DNA from: Chitinophaga sp. MM2321
GTDB taxonomy: Bacteria > Bacteroidota > Bacteroidia > Chitinophagales > Chitinophagaceae
DNA: 64,000 nt
Direction of reading: 5' to 3'
Assembly (NCBI RefSeq): GCF_964033635.1
Contig: NZ_OZ035533.1
Span: forward strand, 4,526,001 to 4,590,000
Of the stretch, positions 9,781-18,712 are shown piece after piece. How positions within the stretch are numbered: the first letter of the stretch is position 1; the number at the start of each line of letters is the position of its first letter. A program made the position numbers and the translations under genes. Under the pieces are notes generated by a model. That model saw only the letters and a list, made by a program, of their open reading frames with translations. It made no database searches and was not told the origin of the DNA.

Positions 9781-10491
9781 TTACTGTAAATATTCCCTGA
9801 CGGTGGCTGCAAAATCAAAGGGATTGAAGCCCAGCTGATGGTTAGCATCCAGTACATGAATGACCCCGTTCTTTGTTTGCAGATCAGAAGTTGCTACTAA
9901 TGAAATATTGTAAACAGGATTGTCCAGGCTACCCATATCCGCGATCATAACCTGCCGGGGACCTACATCCCTAGTGCCGTTATAATCGCTGAACAGCACC
10001 CCCAGGTTCATGATATATCCCTGCCAGGATTCCATATTCATACCGGGGTATACTTCCGGTTGTGAACTCATGAAACGGGGAATATCCTTCAACATAAATT
10101 TATCGCGGAAGATGTACCGGGAGAGGTATTTCCGCCACACTTCCGATGGTATATCAGCTAGTTGCAGGGAATCCTTAAAATTAGCGTGGCGGTCACTGTT
10201 CACTATAGCCATCGCCATCTGCACGGAATAATCAGTCGGTGCAAAAAAAGTAATGGTAGAATCGCGCAACACATTTTCCAGTCCTGCAAGCTGTATAACA
10301 GTAGCAACGGTATCAAAAAAATAAGGCTGTGATTGCAGGAACTCATAGCTGGACCCGGGGAATACCCCTTTCTGCAATCCTGTATCGTTGTAGTAGTCCT
10401 TTTTACAGGCGGTAAGCCATACTGCCAGCGCGAGCAGCAGCAGCAGTAGTATACGACCTGGTTTTCCGGATGAGTGCATAGCAGTGATCAT
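9781..10491 (-). CDS. Fasciclin (FAS1) domain lipoprotein, short form
   Basis: 236 residues. The signal peptide ends in LAVWLTACKKD (lipid Cys 29). One FAS1 domain spans about 45-230: SSYEFLQSQPYFFDTVATVI and ITFFAPTDYSV are the first conserved helix and strand, and NGVIHVLDANHQLGF is the C-terminal FAS1 box. FAS1 domains mediate adhesion or carbohydrate contact. The ATG overlaps the SusD stop by four bases (ATGA, 10488-10491), indicating translational coupling, so the product is probably part of the SusCD complex on the cell surface. A longer relative lies at 16172-17182, with matching words such as EYLQSQPGNF and VFAPTDQS. Confidence 0.87.
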   Translation of the reverse strand: MITAMHSSGKPGRILLLLLLALAVWLTACKKDYYNDTGLQKGVFPGSSYEFLQSQPYFFDTVATVIQLAGLENVLRDSTITFFAPTDYSVQMAMAIVNSDRHANFKDSLQLADIPSEVWRKYLSRYIFRDKFMLKDIPRFMSSQPEVYPGMNMESWQGYIMNLGVLFSDYNGTRDVGPRQVMIADMGSLDNPVYNISLVATSDLQTKNGVIHVLDANHQLGFNPFDFAATVREYLQ

Positions 10492-11951
10492 TTTGTCCAG
10501 TAGGTATTTAAAGTGATGTTAGGATTAAAATTCCTGGCGTCGGCTGAAATTGGCCATGTCCACCCACCGCGGTTAAACTGTTCGGGGGTGAGGAAATTTT
10601 TACATTGTACAGGATCGGTTACCCGGCCTGTGCGTACCAGGTCATACCAGCGTACGCCTTCGCCAATCAGTTCCCGTTGTCTCTCCATAAAAATAAATTG
10701 TTTCAGGTCTGTTCCACCGCTGTACTGCTGGGCGCCTGCGCGCTTTCTCACGAGGTTCAGTATTTCAATGGCTTCATCGTTTTTTCCCAGGTTAGCCATG
10801 GCTTCCGCTCCCAGCAGTAATTCGCCGCCATAACGGAAGATGATCAGGTTGTCATCCAGGAGCCAGGAAGCAGTGGTGATCATATTCACCACGTTACTAT
10901 ACTTCACGAACATGGCGCTTGTATTGTTGGCATAAGGCGCATAAAACCACAGGTCCAGCCGTTTGTCTGGTTTATCCTGCGGAAAGATCCGCTTCACATA
11001 ATCTGATTCAAAAAAGCAATCGCTGGTGGCATAGTTTAATACCAGTGGCGAATGTAACGTCCACTGGCCTACGCTTACATAACGGGTGGTTGTACCGTAG
11101 TTGGCATTTACAGAAAATTCAAACAGGCTTTCTTTGGTACGGCCGTCAAATACTTTACGGAAATCTTCTATCGGCAATAATTCAAATGTACCGGAAGCAC
11201 GGAGGGCACGGATAGCATCCGCAGCGCCGGTCCAATATTTTTGCTGGTTGGCTTTATCAAATCCTGCTGCCCACATATTTACATTTGCCATCAGGCCGTA
11301 TATCGCTCCCCTGGCGGCGCGTACGCCCCATTTGGAAGGATCATCATATTGCCAGGGCAGGTCGTCTTTAATTTCATCCAGCTCCTTCAAACAAAACTGT
11401 AATACTTCCACCATCGGTGTACGTGGCAGCGGATGCTGGTCGTAGGCTTCCACATATAAAGGCACGTCGCCATAAATGCGGGAGATAAAGAAATAGGTAA
11501 AAGCCCGTACAAAACGCAGTTCAGCCATGTATTGTTTTACTTCCTGTGGAGATAAGGCTTTTACATCCGGCACCCTTACCAGGTCAATATTACAGGCAGC
11601 GATAGATTGGTAAAAAGGATACCAGTCACTCAATGCATTCATATTATACCGGTCCAGCCGGCTGAAATTGGTCAGGTCATTCTGTCCTACAGCAGTGAAT
11701 ACATCAAAGCCGTTGGTAGCATTAAATTCACCGGCACGGATATCTCCATTGGCCGGTACATACGGCCCGTTGGTAAGGATATCAAACAGGAAACCATATG
11801 CGTTGGCGATGGCAGATTCCACATCCCCTTTTGTTTTCCAGAAGGCGGCATCGCTCATGCGATCCGGCGGCGCCACTTCCAGAAACTTACGGCAACTACC
11901 GGTGGTGAGCAGCACTGCGACCATGAGCCATGTATAAATAATACGCTTCAT
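10488..11951 (-). CDS. SusD/RagB-family outer-membrane nutrient-binding lipoprotein (first-pair partner nearer operon end)
   Basis: 487 residues; lipoprotein signal VLLTTGSCRKFLEVAPPDR, then TPR-like SusD fold. Family marks are FWKTKGDVESAIANAYGFL near the N-terminus, LRFVRAFTYFFISRIYGDVPLY (about 125-145) and the C-terminal ERQRELIGEGVRWYDLVRTG. SusD proteins lie over the SusC pore as a lid and bind the incoming ligand. The gene starts 11 bases after the SusC stop (11963) and its stop overlaps the FAS1 start, so both partners are co-expressed. Confidence 0.95.
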   Translation of the reverse strand: MKRIIYTWLMVAVLLTTGSCRKFLEVAPPDRMSDAAFWKTKGDVESAIANAYGFLFDILTNGPYVPANGDIRAGEFNATNGFDVFTAVGQNDLTNFSRLDRYNMNALSDWYPFYQSIAACNIDLVRVPDVKALSPQEVKQYMAELRFVRAFTYFFISRIYGDVPLYVEAYDQHPLPRTPMVEVLQFCLKELDEIKDDLPWQYDDPSKWGVRAARGAIYGLMANVNMWAAGFDKANQQKYWTGAADAIRALRASGTFELLPIEDFRKVFDGRTKESLFEFSVNANYGTTTRYVSVGQWTLHSPLVLNYATSDCFFESDYVKRIFPQDKPDKRLDLWFYAPYANNTSAMFVKYSNVVNMITTASWLLDDNLIIFRYGGELLLGAEAMANLGKNDEAIEILNLVRKRAGAQQYSGGTDLKQFIFMERQRELIGEGVRWYDLVRTGRVTDPVQCKNFLTPEQFNRGGWTWPISADARNFNPNITLNTYWTK

Positions 11952-11962
11952 ACCCTGATTTT

Positions 11963-14900
11963 TTAAAACTCAACATTTAAACCAAACGACAGTGTTTTTG
12001 ATACCGGATAAGTATCCAACCTGTCACGACCCAGCTCTGTTACTGATTCCGGATTAGGACCGGTATAACCGGTCACCATCAGCGGGTTGGTAACAGTGGT
12101 GTATACACGCAGTGCATTGATATGATATTTAGATGACCACTTACGGTCAACTGTATACCCTACCGTAACAGCATTTATTTTTATATAGCTTCCATCTTCC
12201 TCAAACAGTGTTTGTAGTCCGCGGTAGGAATTAGTATAGGCGTTATAGTTATATGGATTGGGATAACGCGACACATTTCCGGACTGCGACCAGTAATTCA
12301 TACCACTCAGATCCACCAATGTTTTCTCCTCATAAGGAGAACGCATGTTATCCATCCGCTCCGCCAGTGCATTATTGATCAGGTCCCTCTTAAACAACAC
12401 GGTTCCGTTGAAGCTCAGGCTGAAATTTTTATACGTGAGATAAGAGTTAAACCCGCCAGTTATCCTGGCAACGGGCGTACCAGCTACCTGCTTGTCTGCT
12501 TCATCTGTCACATAGTTGCCATCAATATCACCAAACTTCACATCCCCACCCTTGTAATAACCCAGGTCACCGGTACGGAAACGAAGCCCTGTGATAGGAT
12601 CTACCGGCACATCATCGTCTGTACGGTACACCCCTTGTGTTACGTACAGGTAGTTTGACAATGCACCATAACCCACCCGGTTAATGATAGTGTTATCTGT
12701 TGATAGCATCTGTGTGGCGCCTCCTGGAAGCGACAATAACACATCCCGGTTTACAGCACAGTTAAGATTCACTGTCCAGTTTATTTTTGAAGTAGATTTA
12801 AACGGACGCAGGGTAAGACTCACTTCATAACCATAGTTATACAGGGATGCATCATTCGTGAAAGTTGAGGAGAACCCCGTAGAAGTAGCCAGCGGACGGG
12901 AATACAGCATATTATATACTGTTTTCGTATAGGCATCAACGGTAAGACCGACCCGCCCATTGAATATACTCATATCAAAACCATAGTTCAGCTGCTCTAC
13001 TTTCTCCGGTTTCAGGAAAGGGTTCGGCATTTGTCCCAGATGTGGTGAAATCCTCGTCACATCATTATAATTCCCCTTTATATCATACCAGCCCAGTGAG
13101 GCATATACATCTGTAGTAGGGCGCAGGTTCACACCATAGCTGAAACGGAGGTCACCGAAGTCCAGCCATTTCTGATCTTCCAGCAATTTCTCTTTATTGA
13201 AATTCCAGCGCAAACCAATAGACGGACTTTTTGCCCAGCGTTCTTTTACACCTGCATAAGAGTTACCATCAGCGCGATAGTTCACGTTGATGATATATTT
13301 CTTCATATAATCATAACTCATATTGGCTGCCAGTGCTACAGAGTGTACTTCTGAAAATCCGCCTTTCAAAGGTGTTCCACTGATAGAGGAATAGTAAGTA
13401 TTAAAACCCAGCGGACCATGGTAGAAATCATTCGGTGCATTTGCCTGGTGGATCACTTTTGTTTGTGCCTGCGTGAGCGTGGTTTCCGTAAAAACAGATC
13501 CATAGATGGCATGTTTATCTTTAAAAACATTATTGTACATGATCATACTACGGTTGTAAAGATTTTCTTTCCGGCCGGAAAAGCCATATACCGCAGGCTG
13601 ATCACTATTGGCAAGTGCCGGGGTAAAAGTATCTTCCTGGTCGGCGGTATAATCAAAACTGGTGTTGGTAGAGAGTTGCACATGTGGCAATACTTCATAC
13701 ATGATATTCAGGTAAGTACGGATATCATAGGTACGGGTATCATTTTTACTCAGCATAGCACCTGTGAAATGCCCTACGTTATTGAAGTACGATGGACCCG
13801 GCAACAGGGAGGAAGAAACATCTTTACCCGCGCCCACATCAGTTAAACCATTACCACTACCCTTCAGCTTTTTACCCAGTCCGGCAGAGAGGTAGCCCGC
13901 TACCTGCAATTTTGAGTTGGGGTTAAAGTTGATATTCTGATTCAGGGAATATCTGTCAAAACCGGTGTTCTTAATAACCCCTTTCTCATTGTAGAAGTTC
14001 ACGTTTGTTTTATAGTTCAACTTCTGATCTCCACCACTCACTGACAGGTTATGTGTCTGGTTGTAGGTTACCTGGTAATAAATATCCTGCCAGTTGGTGG
14101 AGTTATTAAAAAACGGATTCAGACTGTCCGAAAGAAATGGTGTCAATGAAATCAGGTGGATCTGATCCAGGGCACGTGTATCCATGATCATGTTCACACG
14201 GTAATCTCTTTCCCCTTTTCCACCGATTGTTTTGCGCAGTGCTGGTGGAAAATTAATGAACATATTACCTGCATACCGCACGATTGGTACGGCAGATTGT
14301 CCACGGCGTGTAGTGATTACGATTACGCCATTGGCGCCACGGGAGCCGTACAGGGCGGTGGCCTCCGCATCTTTCATGACATCGATGGTTTCAATATCTT
14401 CCGGCGGGATGAGTGACAGCGGGCTGGTACCAGGACCATTAGACTGAAAGCCGTATTCGAAGCCGGCATTCGCATCCACCGGCACCCCATCAATTACATA
14501 CAGGGGTGATTGCGGTGTGAGATAGGAATCGTTACCGGAGCCATTTACCATTACCTGCGACAAACCGCGGATAGAAGCCGACCCCCGGAAACCAGGCGCA
14601 CCGGTTGTTTGCTGGATATTCAATCCAGGTACACGTCCCTGTAACAACTGTTCAACGTTCGAAACAGGTACGTCCTGGATATCTTTAGCCGTAATACGTG
14701 TAACCGCTCCCGTTACCGTTTCCTTGGTACGTTTCTGATAACCTACCACTACGGATTCTTTCAGGGAAGTAGCAGAAGGTTTTAACTGCATGTTGATGAT
14801 ATTTCGGTTGTTGACCGATACCATCAACGACTCATAGGAGATGAAACGCAGTTCCAGTTTTGCATCCGGCGCTACTTTAATAATGAATTCGCCTTTATCA

Positions 14901-15088
14901 TCCGACACGGCAATTGCTTTGGGCTTAGCTCCTGTTTGATGCAGCAATACAGATACTCCCGGCAGCGGCGTACGGTCTGTTGAAGCGGTGACCCTGCCCT
15001 TTACGGAAATTATTTTATCCTGCGCAAGTAATGTATCGGAGAATAGTAATAATAAGAGTAATGGTATATATAATTTCATAAATGGCAT
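11963..15088 (-). CDS. SusC/RagA-family TonB-dependent outer-membrane transporter (1041 aa)
   Basis: Signal peptide (MKLYIPLLLLLLFSDTLLAQ; the ATG at 15088 or the internal one at 15079 may be used), carboxypeptidase-regulatory-like domain about 28-115 (VKGRVTASTDRTPLPGVSVLL), plug domain about 130-260 (VEQLLQGRVPGLNI, PLYVIDGVPVDAN, IDVMKDAEATALYGSRGANG, VIVITTRRGQ), then the beta-barrel ending in SKTLSFGLNVEF with the terminal aromatic residue. There is no STN domain, so direct signalling to a FecR is not expected. The DUF5007-like gene ends three bases upstream. Confidence 0.96.
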   Translation of the reverse strand: MPFMKLYIPLLLLLLFSDTLLAQDKIISVKGRVTASTDRTPLPGVSVLLHQTGAKPKAIAVSDDKGEFIIKVAPDAKLELRFISYESLMVSVNNRNIINMQLKPSATSLKESVVVGYQKRTKETVTGAVTRITAKDIQDVPVSNVEQLLQGRVPGLNIQQTTGAPGFRGSASIRGLSQVMVNGSGNDSYLTPQSPLYVIDGVPVDANAGFEYGFQSNGPGTSPLSLIPPEDIETIDVMKDAEATALYGSRGANGVIVITTRRGQSAVPIVRYAGNMFINFPPALRKTIGGKGERDYRVNMIMDTRALDQIHLISLTPFLSDSLNPFFNNSTNWQDIYYQVTYNQTHNLSVSGGDQKLNYKTNVNFYNEKGVIKNTGFDRYSLNQNINFNPNSKLQVAGYLSAGLGKKLKGSGNGLTDVGAGKDVSSSLLPGPSYFNNVGHFTGAMLSKNDTRTYDIRTYLNIMYEVLPHVQLSTNTSFDYTADQEDTFTPALANSDQPAVYGFSGRKENLYNRSMIMYNNVFKDKHAIYGSVFTETTLTQAQTKVIHQANAPNDFYHGPLGFNTYYSSISGTPLKGGFSEVHSVALAANMSYDYMKKYIINVNYRADGNSYAGVKERWAKSPSIGLRWNFNKEKLLEDQKWLDFGDLRFSYGVNLRPTTDVYASLGWYDIKGNYNDVTRISPHLGQMPNPFLKPEKVEQLNYGFDMSIFNGRVGLTVDAYTKTVYNMLYSRPLATSTGFSSTFTNDASLYNYGYEVSLTLRPFKSTSKINWTVNLNCAVNRDVLLSLPGGATQMLSTDNTIINRVGYGALSNYLYVTQGVYRTDDDVPVDPITGLRFRTGDLGYYKGGDVKFGDIDGNYVTDEADKQVAGTPVARITGGFNSYLTYKNFSLSFNGTVLFKRDLINNALAERMDNMRSPYEEKTLVDLSGMNYWSQSGNVSRYPNPYNYNAYTNSYRGLQTLFEEDGSYIKINAVTVGYTVDRKWSSKYHINALRVYTTVTNPLMVTGYTGPNPESVTELGRDRLDTYPVSKTLSFGLNVEF

Positions 15089-15091
15089 GTA

Positions 15092-16144
15092 TTAATCGTC
15101 ATTGAAAAGCGGGTTCCTGCGGAAATAGAATATGATGGTCCAGTCACCCGGCTCATAAATAGCGAAGTTCAAACCGAAGTAAGCATCCACCCTTTCACCA
15201 CCAAAACCTTTACGGCTATATCCAAATGTGCAGGTAGCTTTACCGTTGGCTGCAAACTCCGTTTTAAGATTGGTCAGCGGCAATGGATAAGCAACATCGT
15301 AAGTCACAGAACTATCTGTTTGCCGGCGGTTGAAGCCATGCAACAGCTTATCCCATTTTGTATTATTAAATACTGCCGGATTGATAGCCTCCAGGTTTTC
15401 ATCCAGGAATTTAAAAGTGAGTGAATGCCCGGTTGGATTGGCTTTGTTGATATATACCGATACCAGTGTGTCTGTAAAGAGACTATCCTTATCGCTCGCG
15501 TAATACAGCTCTGTGAGCGTGCTGGGATGAATGGTATAGGGTACCTGGTATTGTCCGCCTCCTTGTATGGGTCGGCTCTCCATTTTACGCTCCCTTGTAT
15601 ACACATCATACTCATACGGTTCGTAAGGCACTTCTTTCAACGGGCGCAGGTTGAAATTTTGAATGGTGCGTTCATTGCCTTTGTTTTCCACCTTTATATC
15701 AAACACGTAACCTGAATCGGGATAAGTGGCGATCAAGGAGGAAGGGGCGCTGCGGAAAATAAAGTCGCCGGAGCCTTTGCGTATTTCCAGGAAAGGCGCT
15801 TCTACCCACACACGTTTGACTTCAATTTCTTCCAATGATTTTTCCAACCCGGTATAATCACGTAACCATTCCTGCACCTTTACGGGTTGAAAGAGTTCCG
15901 GTGCATCCTTTCCGCCTGATACGCGTCTCGCATTCTCAATGGTGAACAGTAACGGATAGCTGGACCCATCTGCGCTGAATTGCGTCAGCTCCAGCTGCGT
16001 ACGGCCCAGCACAGGTTCATACACCGATTTCTTGTTAAAGTTGGCATCCTGGCTGAGATAATCTTTTTTCTCAGGGAGCTTTCTGCATGCAGTGATGGCG
16101 AGAGAAAGTACCACGGTGCATTTTAAATAACCTTGCCATTTCAT
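15092..16144 (-). CDS. Lipoprotein of unknown function, DUF5007-like
   Basis: 350 residues. The signal LKCTVVLSLAITACRKLPEKKDYLSQ fits a lipoprotein. The protein is mostly predicted beta (YPLLFTIENARRVSGG, DFIFRSAPSSLI, YVFDIKVENKGNER) and ends DWTIIFYFRRNPLFNDD. The pattern KKDYLSQDANFNKKSVYEPVLGR is what I recall for DUF5007, found next to SusCD genes; that family name is from memory. It sits between the first FAS1 gene (27 bases upstream) and the second SusC gene (3 bases downstream). Likely a surface accessory protein, with no enzymatic motif visible. Confidence 0.75.
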   Translation of the reverse strand: MKWQGYLKCTVVLSLAITACRKLPEKKDYLSQDANFNKKSVYEPVLGRTQLELTQFSADGSSYPLLFTIENARRVSGGKDAPELFQPVKVQEWLRDYTGLEKSLEEIEVKRVWVEAPFLEIRKGSGDFIFRSAPSSLIATYPDSGYVFDIKVENKGNERTIQNFNLRPLKEVPYEPYEYDVYTRERKMESRPIQGGGQYQVPYTIHPSTLTELYYASDKDSLFTDTLVSVYINKANPTGHSLTFKFLDENLEAINPAVFNNTKWDKLLHGFNRRQTDSSVTYDVAYPLPLTNLKTEFAANGKATCTFGYSRKGFGGERVDAYFGLNFAIYEPGDWTIIFYFRRNPLFNDD

Positions 16145-16171
16145 CTGAAAAACATTTGTCGTTTATATGAT

Positions 16172-17182
16172 TTATTGCTCCCTGATAGCGATATACCTGA
16201 TCACTTCCGTAACGGTACAATCCTTATCATTACTGTCTTTGTAACTGTAGTTGAGTGTGTATGTCTGTCCGATAGGATCAAATAAACACAAGCCATTATT
16301 TTTAATCGTTGCATTGGCTGATCCGGGCGCGGAGGAAACGGTTATCTTATTATCTGCATGAATAGTAAGCAGCATGCGGTAGTCGTCTGCCAGTTTATTG
16401 GCCGCTTCTGTTTCCACAGTATTGGCATCGATGGCTTTTAATTTTTTTGGATAAAAGTTCCAGAGGTTTACGACACCATTGCCTAACGTAACGGCACCGT
16501 CAGCAAACGTTTTTTCTTCAGAATAGAGGTTCTGATAAGCGGCTGCTTTGGTAACGAAAGTATTGAAGCCTACCACATGCTTTGATTCCAGGATATAGAC
16601 CATCCCGTTAGTAGCATGAATGTCTGACGTTGTAGCAAACGTAGACAACCAGTATTTGATGAAGCGGGAGCCATTCATACTGGAAAGGCGCACTACCTCC
16701 GAGCCCAGTCCGGCAGCGCCGGCAGCAGGACGTTGTACGAGGCGGATATCCATGGCACGCAGTCCCATACTGGTGAGTGTGCGTCCATCCTGTCCGGCAA
16801 AGCTCTCCATTTCCCAATTACCTTTGAAGAGATAATTAGCGAGTACACAACGCCAGGTGGAGGAATCAATATCATTGAGTGTAACAGGCGGAGAGCTCAA
16901 TGTTTTCAGGTATACATTATATGCTTCCAGTGCAGCGTTCAGACTCTGATCGGTAGGGGCAAACACGGTCACCGTATCCTTTTTGAGTACCGTTGCCAGA
17001 CCGCCTTTCTCCAGCATCAACAATACATTTTTGAAATTACCCGGCTGCGATTGCAGGTATTCGTATACGGTACCCGCATACGTATCTTCCGGCACCGCAG
17101 CGCGGTAGGTATTATCTTTTTTACAGGATGCCACCACCACACAGCAGAGCAGCAACAAAACAGTGCTGATTTTTCCTTGCAT
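16172..17182 (-). CDS. Fasciclin (FAS1) domain lipoprotein with extra C-terminal domain
   Basis: 336 residues. Lipoprotein signal LLLLCCVVVASCKKD (Cys 20). The FAS1 domain spans about 35-210: TVYEYLQSQPGNFKNVLLML, TVTVFAPTDQSL, and ATNGMVYILESKHVVGF as the last FAS1 box. Residues about 225-336 form a further beta-rich domain whose end (LCLFDPIGQTYTLNYSY, then CTVTEVIRY) looks like the C-terminal domain of DUF1735/DUF4361-type surface glycan-binding proteins. This gives a FAS1 plus binding-domain fusion about 100 residues longer than the paralogue at 9781-10491. It starts 9 bases after the SusD stop. Confidence 0.85.
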   Translation of the reverse strand: MQGKISTVLLLLCCVVVASCKKDNTYRAAVPEDTYAGTVYEYLQSQPGNFKNVLLMLEKGGLATVLKKDTVTVFAPTDQSLNAALEAYNVYLKTLSSPPVTLNDIDSSTWRCVLANYLFKGNWEMESFAGQDGRTLTSMGLRAMDIRLVQRPAAGAAGLGSEVVRLSSMNGSRFIKYWLSTFATTSDIHATNGMVYILESKHVVGFNTFVTKAAAYQNLYSEEKTFADGAVTLGNGVVNLWNFYPKKLKAIDANTVETEAANKLADDYRMLLTIHADNKITVSSAPGSANATIKNNGLCLFDPIGQTYTLNYSYKDSNDKDCTVTEVIRYIAIREQ

Positions 17183-17191
17183 AATTTATAA

Positions 17192-18700
17192 TTATTGTTG
17201 CCAGAATTTATTTTGAATGATTTGTTTGCTGCCATCCAGCACATCTTTTGCAACCGGCCACCACTGGGCGCCTGCGGCGATGTCTGCTGATGTGAACCGG
17301 GAATAATCTGTGAGTTTATCAAATCTTACCAGGTCGTACCAACGCCATCCTTCTCCCAGCAATTCCCTTCTTCTTTCCTGCAGGATAGCCTGCGCGAGAT
17401 TGCCATCAGTAGCTTTAAAAGCCGGCAAGCCCCGCTGCGCGCGCACACTATTCAACAGCTGAATGGCATCCGGGTTTTTACTGAGAAACAGCATGGCTTC
17501 TGCTCTGAGCAGTACCAGCTCTTCGTAGCGGAAGATGATAATAGCAGATTGAAAACTGCGTAATGGATCTGCCCCTGTAATACTCAGCTGTTTTATTTTT
17601 GTGAACATGGGTAACGGATTTCCGAATCCGGTAAAATAGTTACCGCTGGCCGCGCCGCCATCCCCCACTTTAAAGCGTAGATCACCCGGCTCATTAAAAA
17701 TGCGCAGGATCGAATCATTGGATACATAAATATCAGGTGATACCCGGGAGATAAAAGGTTCTGCGAGTGCCCAGTCTTCTATATGACCACCGGCAGATGA
17801 CTCCTGGTAGGTTTTGTTGAAGGGCAATGCAAAAATAACATTGGGCGCCTGACCGGCGAAGGTGCCGTCAACACCTGTCAACGTAGCCACGTCTGCAAAT
17901 GTATAACCACCTGCTGCTTTGTTATCAATCGCCAGGCGTGTATACTTCTCCGTTACAAGATAGTCGCCGCTCCAGGCTGCAATATGCGCCAGTAAAGCAT
18001 AGGCAGCGCCCTTGCTGGCGATAACGCCTTTCCACAACGCGCCACCCTGTCCCCAGTATGGTGACTGCTGTTCGGGGTATTGCTGGTTATACTGCCAGGG
18101 AAGCCCCGCCGCCGCCGCTGTAGCATCCTGCCCGGCCATCGCCAGTATCTTTGCCTGGCTTTCCCGTTGTACCGGTGTAAAGCTGCCATCTGTGGTAGTG
18201 GTCACCATGGGAACATCTCCCCAGATACGGACGAGATAAAAATAGGTGAGTGCACGCAGGAACCGTATGTTGGCGATATCCAGCTTCATCTCTTCCACGG
18301 TATAGCGGAAATCGTTTTCGTGTACCAGCGACAATTTTTCCAGGCACAGGTTTGCCTGTGCTATCGCGGCATAAAAACGACGCCAGTTTTTCCAATTTTC
18401 CAAAGTAGTATAAGTGGCATTAAGCTGGTTGCCTGTTACCGCATCCAGGTCACTACGGGAGGCGCTGGAAAAATCGCCGCCACGTAATTCACCATAAGCG
18501 AGATAGGCATTGTTATCAGCAAGTGCGGCACGAAACATACCATAGGTAGCAAATACAGCAGAGCGGGCATCATTCTTTGTACGCCACATCTGTGCATCTG
18601 GTACCAGGTGCGTTGGGTCCAGCTCCAGCGTATGCTTGCAGGAAACCATCAGGATGGTGGCTGCCAGCAATATTTTTATATGTAAACGGATATTCGTCAT
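17192..18700 (-). CDS. SusD/RagB-family outer-membrane nutrient-binding lipoprotein (first in operon)
   Basis: 502 residues. Lipoprotein signal LLAATILMVSCKHTLELDPTH. Family marks are MWRTKNDARSAVFATYGMF, IRFLRALTYFYLVRIWGDVPMV and the C-terminal QERRRELLGEGWRWYDLVRFD. It should pair with the SusC encoded 12 bases upstream (18713-21607). It belongs to the same RagB-type branch as the SusD at 10488-11951, but the two are not near-identical, so this is not a recent duplication. Confidence 0.95.
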   Translation of the reverse strand: MTNIRLHIKILLAATILMVSCKHTLELDPTHLVPDAQMWRTKNDARSAVFATYGMFRAALADNNAYLAYGELRGGDFSSASRSDLDAVTGNQLNATYTTLENWKNWRRFYAAIAQANLCLEKLSLVHENDFRYTVEEMKLDIANIRFLRALTYFYLVRIWGDVPMVTTTTDGSFTPVQRESQAKILAMAGQDATAAAAGLPWQYNQQYPEQQSPYWGQGGALWKGVIASKGAAYALLAHIAAWSGDYLVTEKYTRLAIDNKAAGGYTFADVATLTGVDGTFAGQAPNVIFALPFNKTYQESSAGGHIEDWALAEPFISRVSPDIYVSNDSILRIFNEPGDLRFKVGDGGAASGNYFTGFGNPLPMFTKIKQLSITGADPLRSFQSAIIIFRYEELVLLRAEAMLFLSKNPDAIQLLNSVRAQRGLPAFKATDGNLAQAILQERRRELLGEGWRWYDLVRFDKLTDYSRFTSADIAAGAQWWPVAKDVLDGSKQIIQNKFWQQ

Positions 18701-18712
18701 GTAGCGGTGCGT

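Noticed and set aside
9771..9857. N-terminal extension of the delta-60 lipoprotein
   Set aside because: It reads through the stop region of the FAS1 gene and puts 29 extra residues before a good lipoprotein signal that has its own ATGs.
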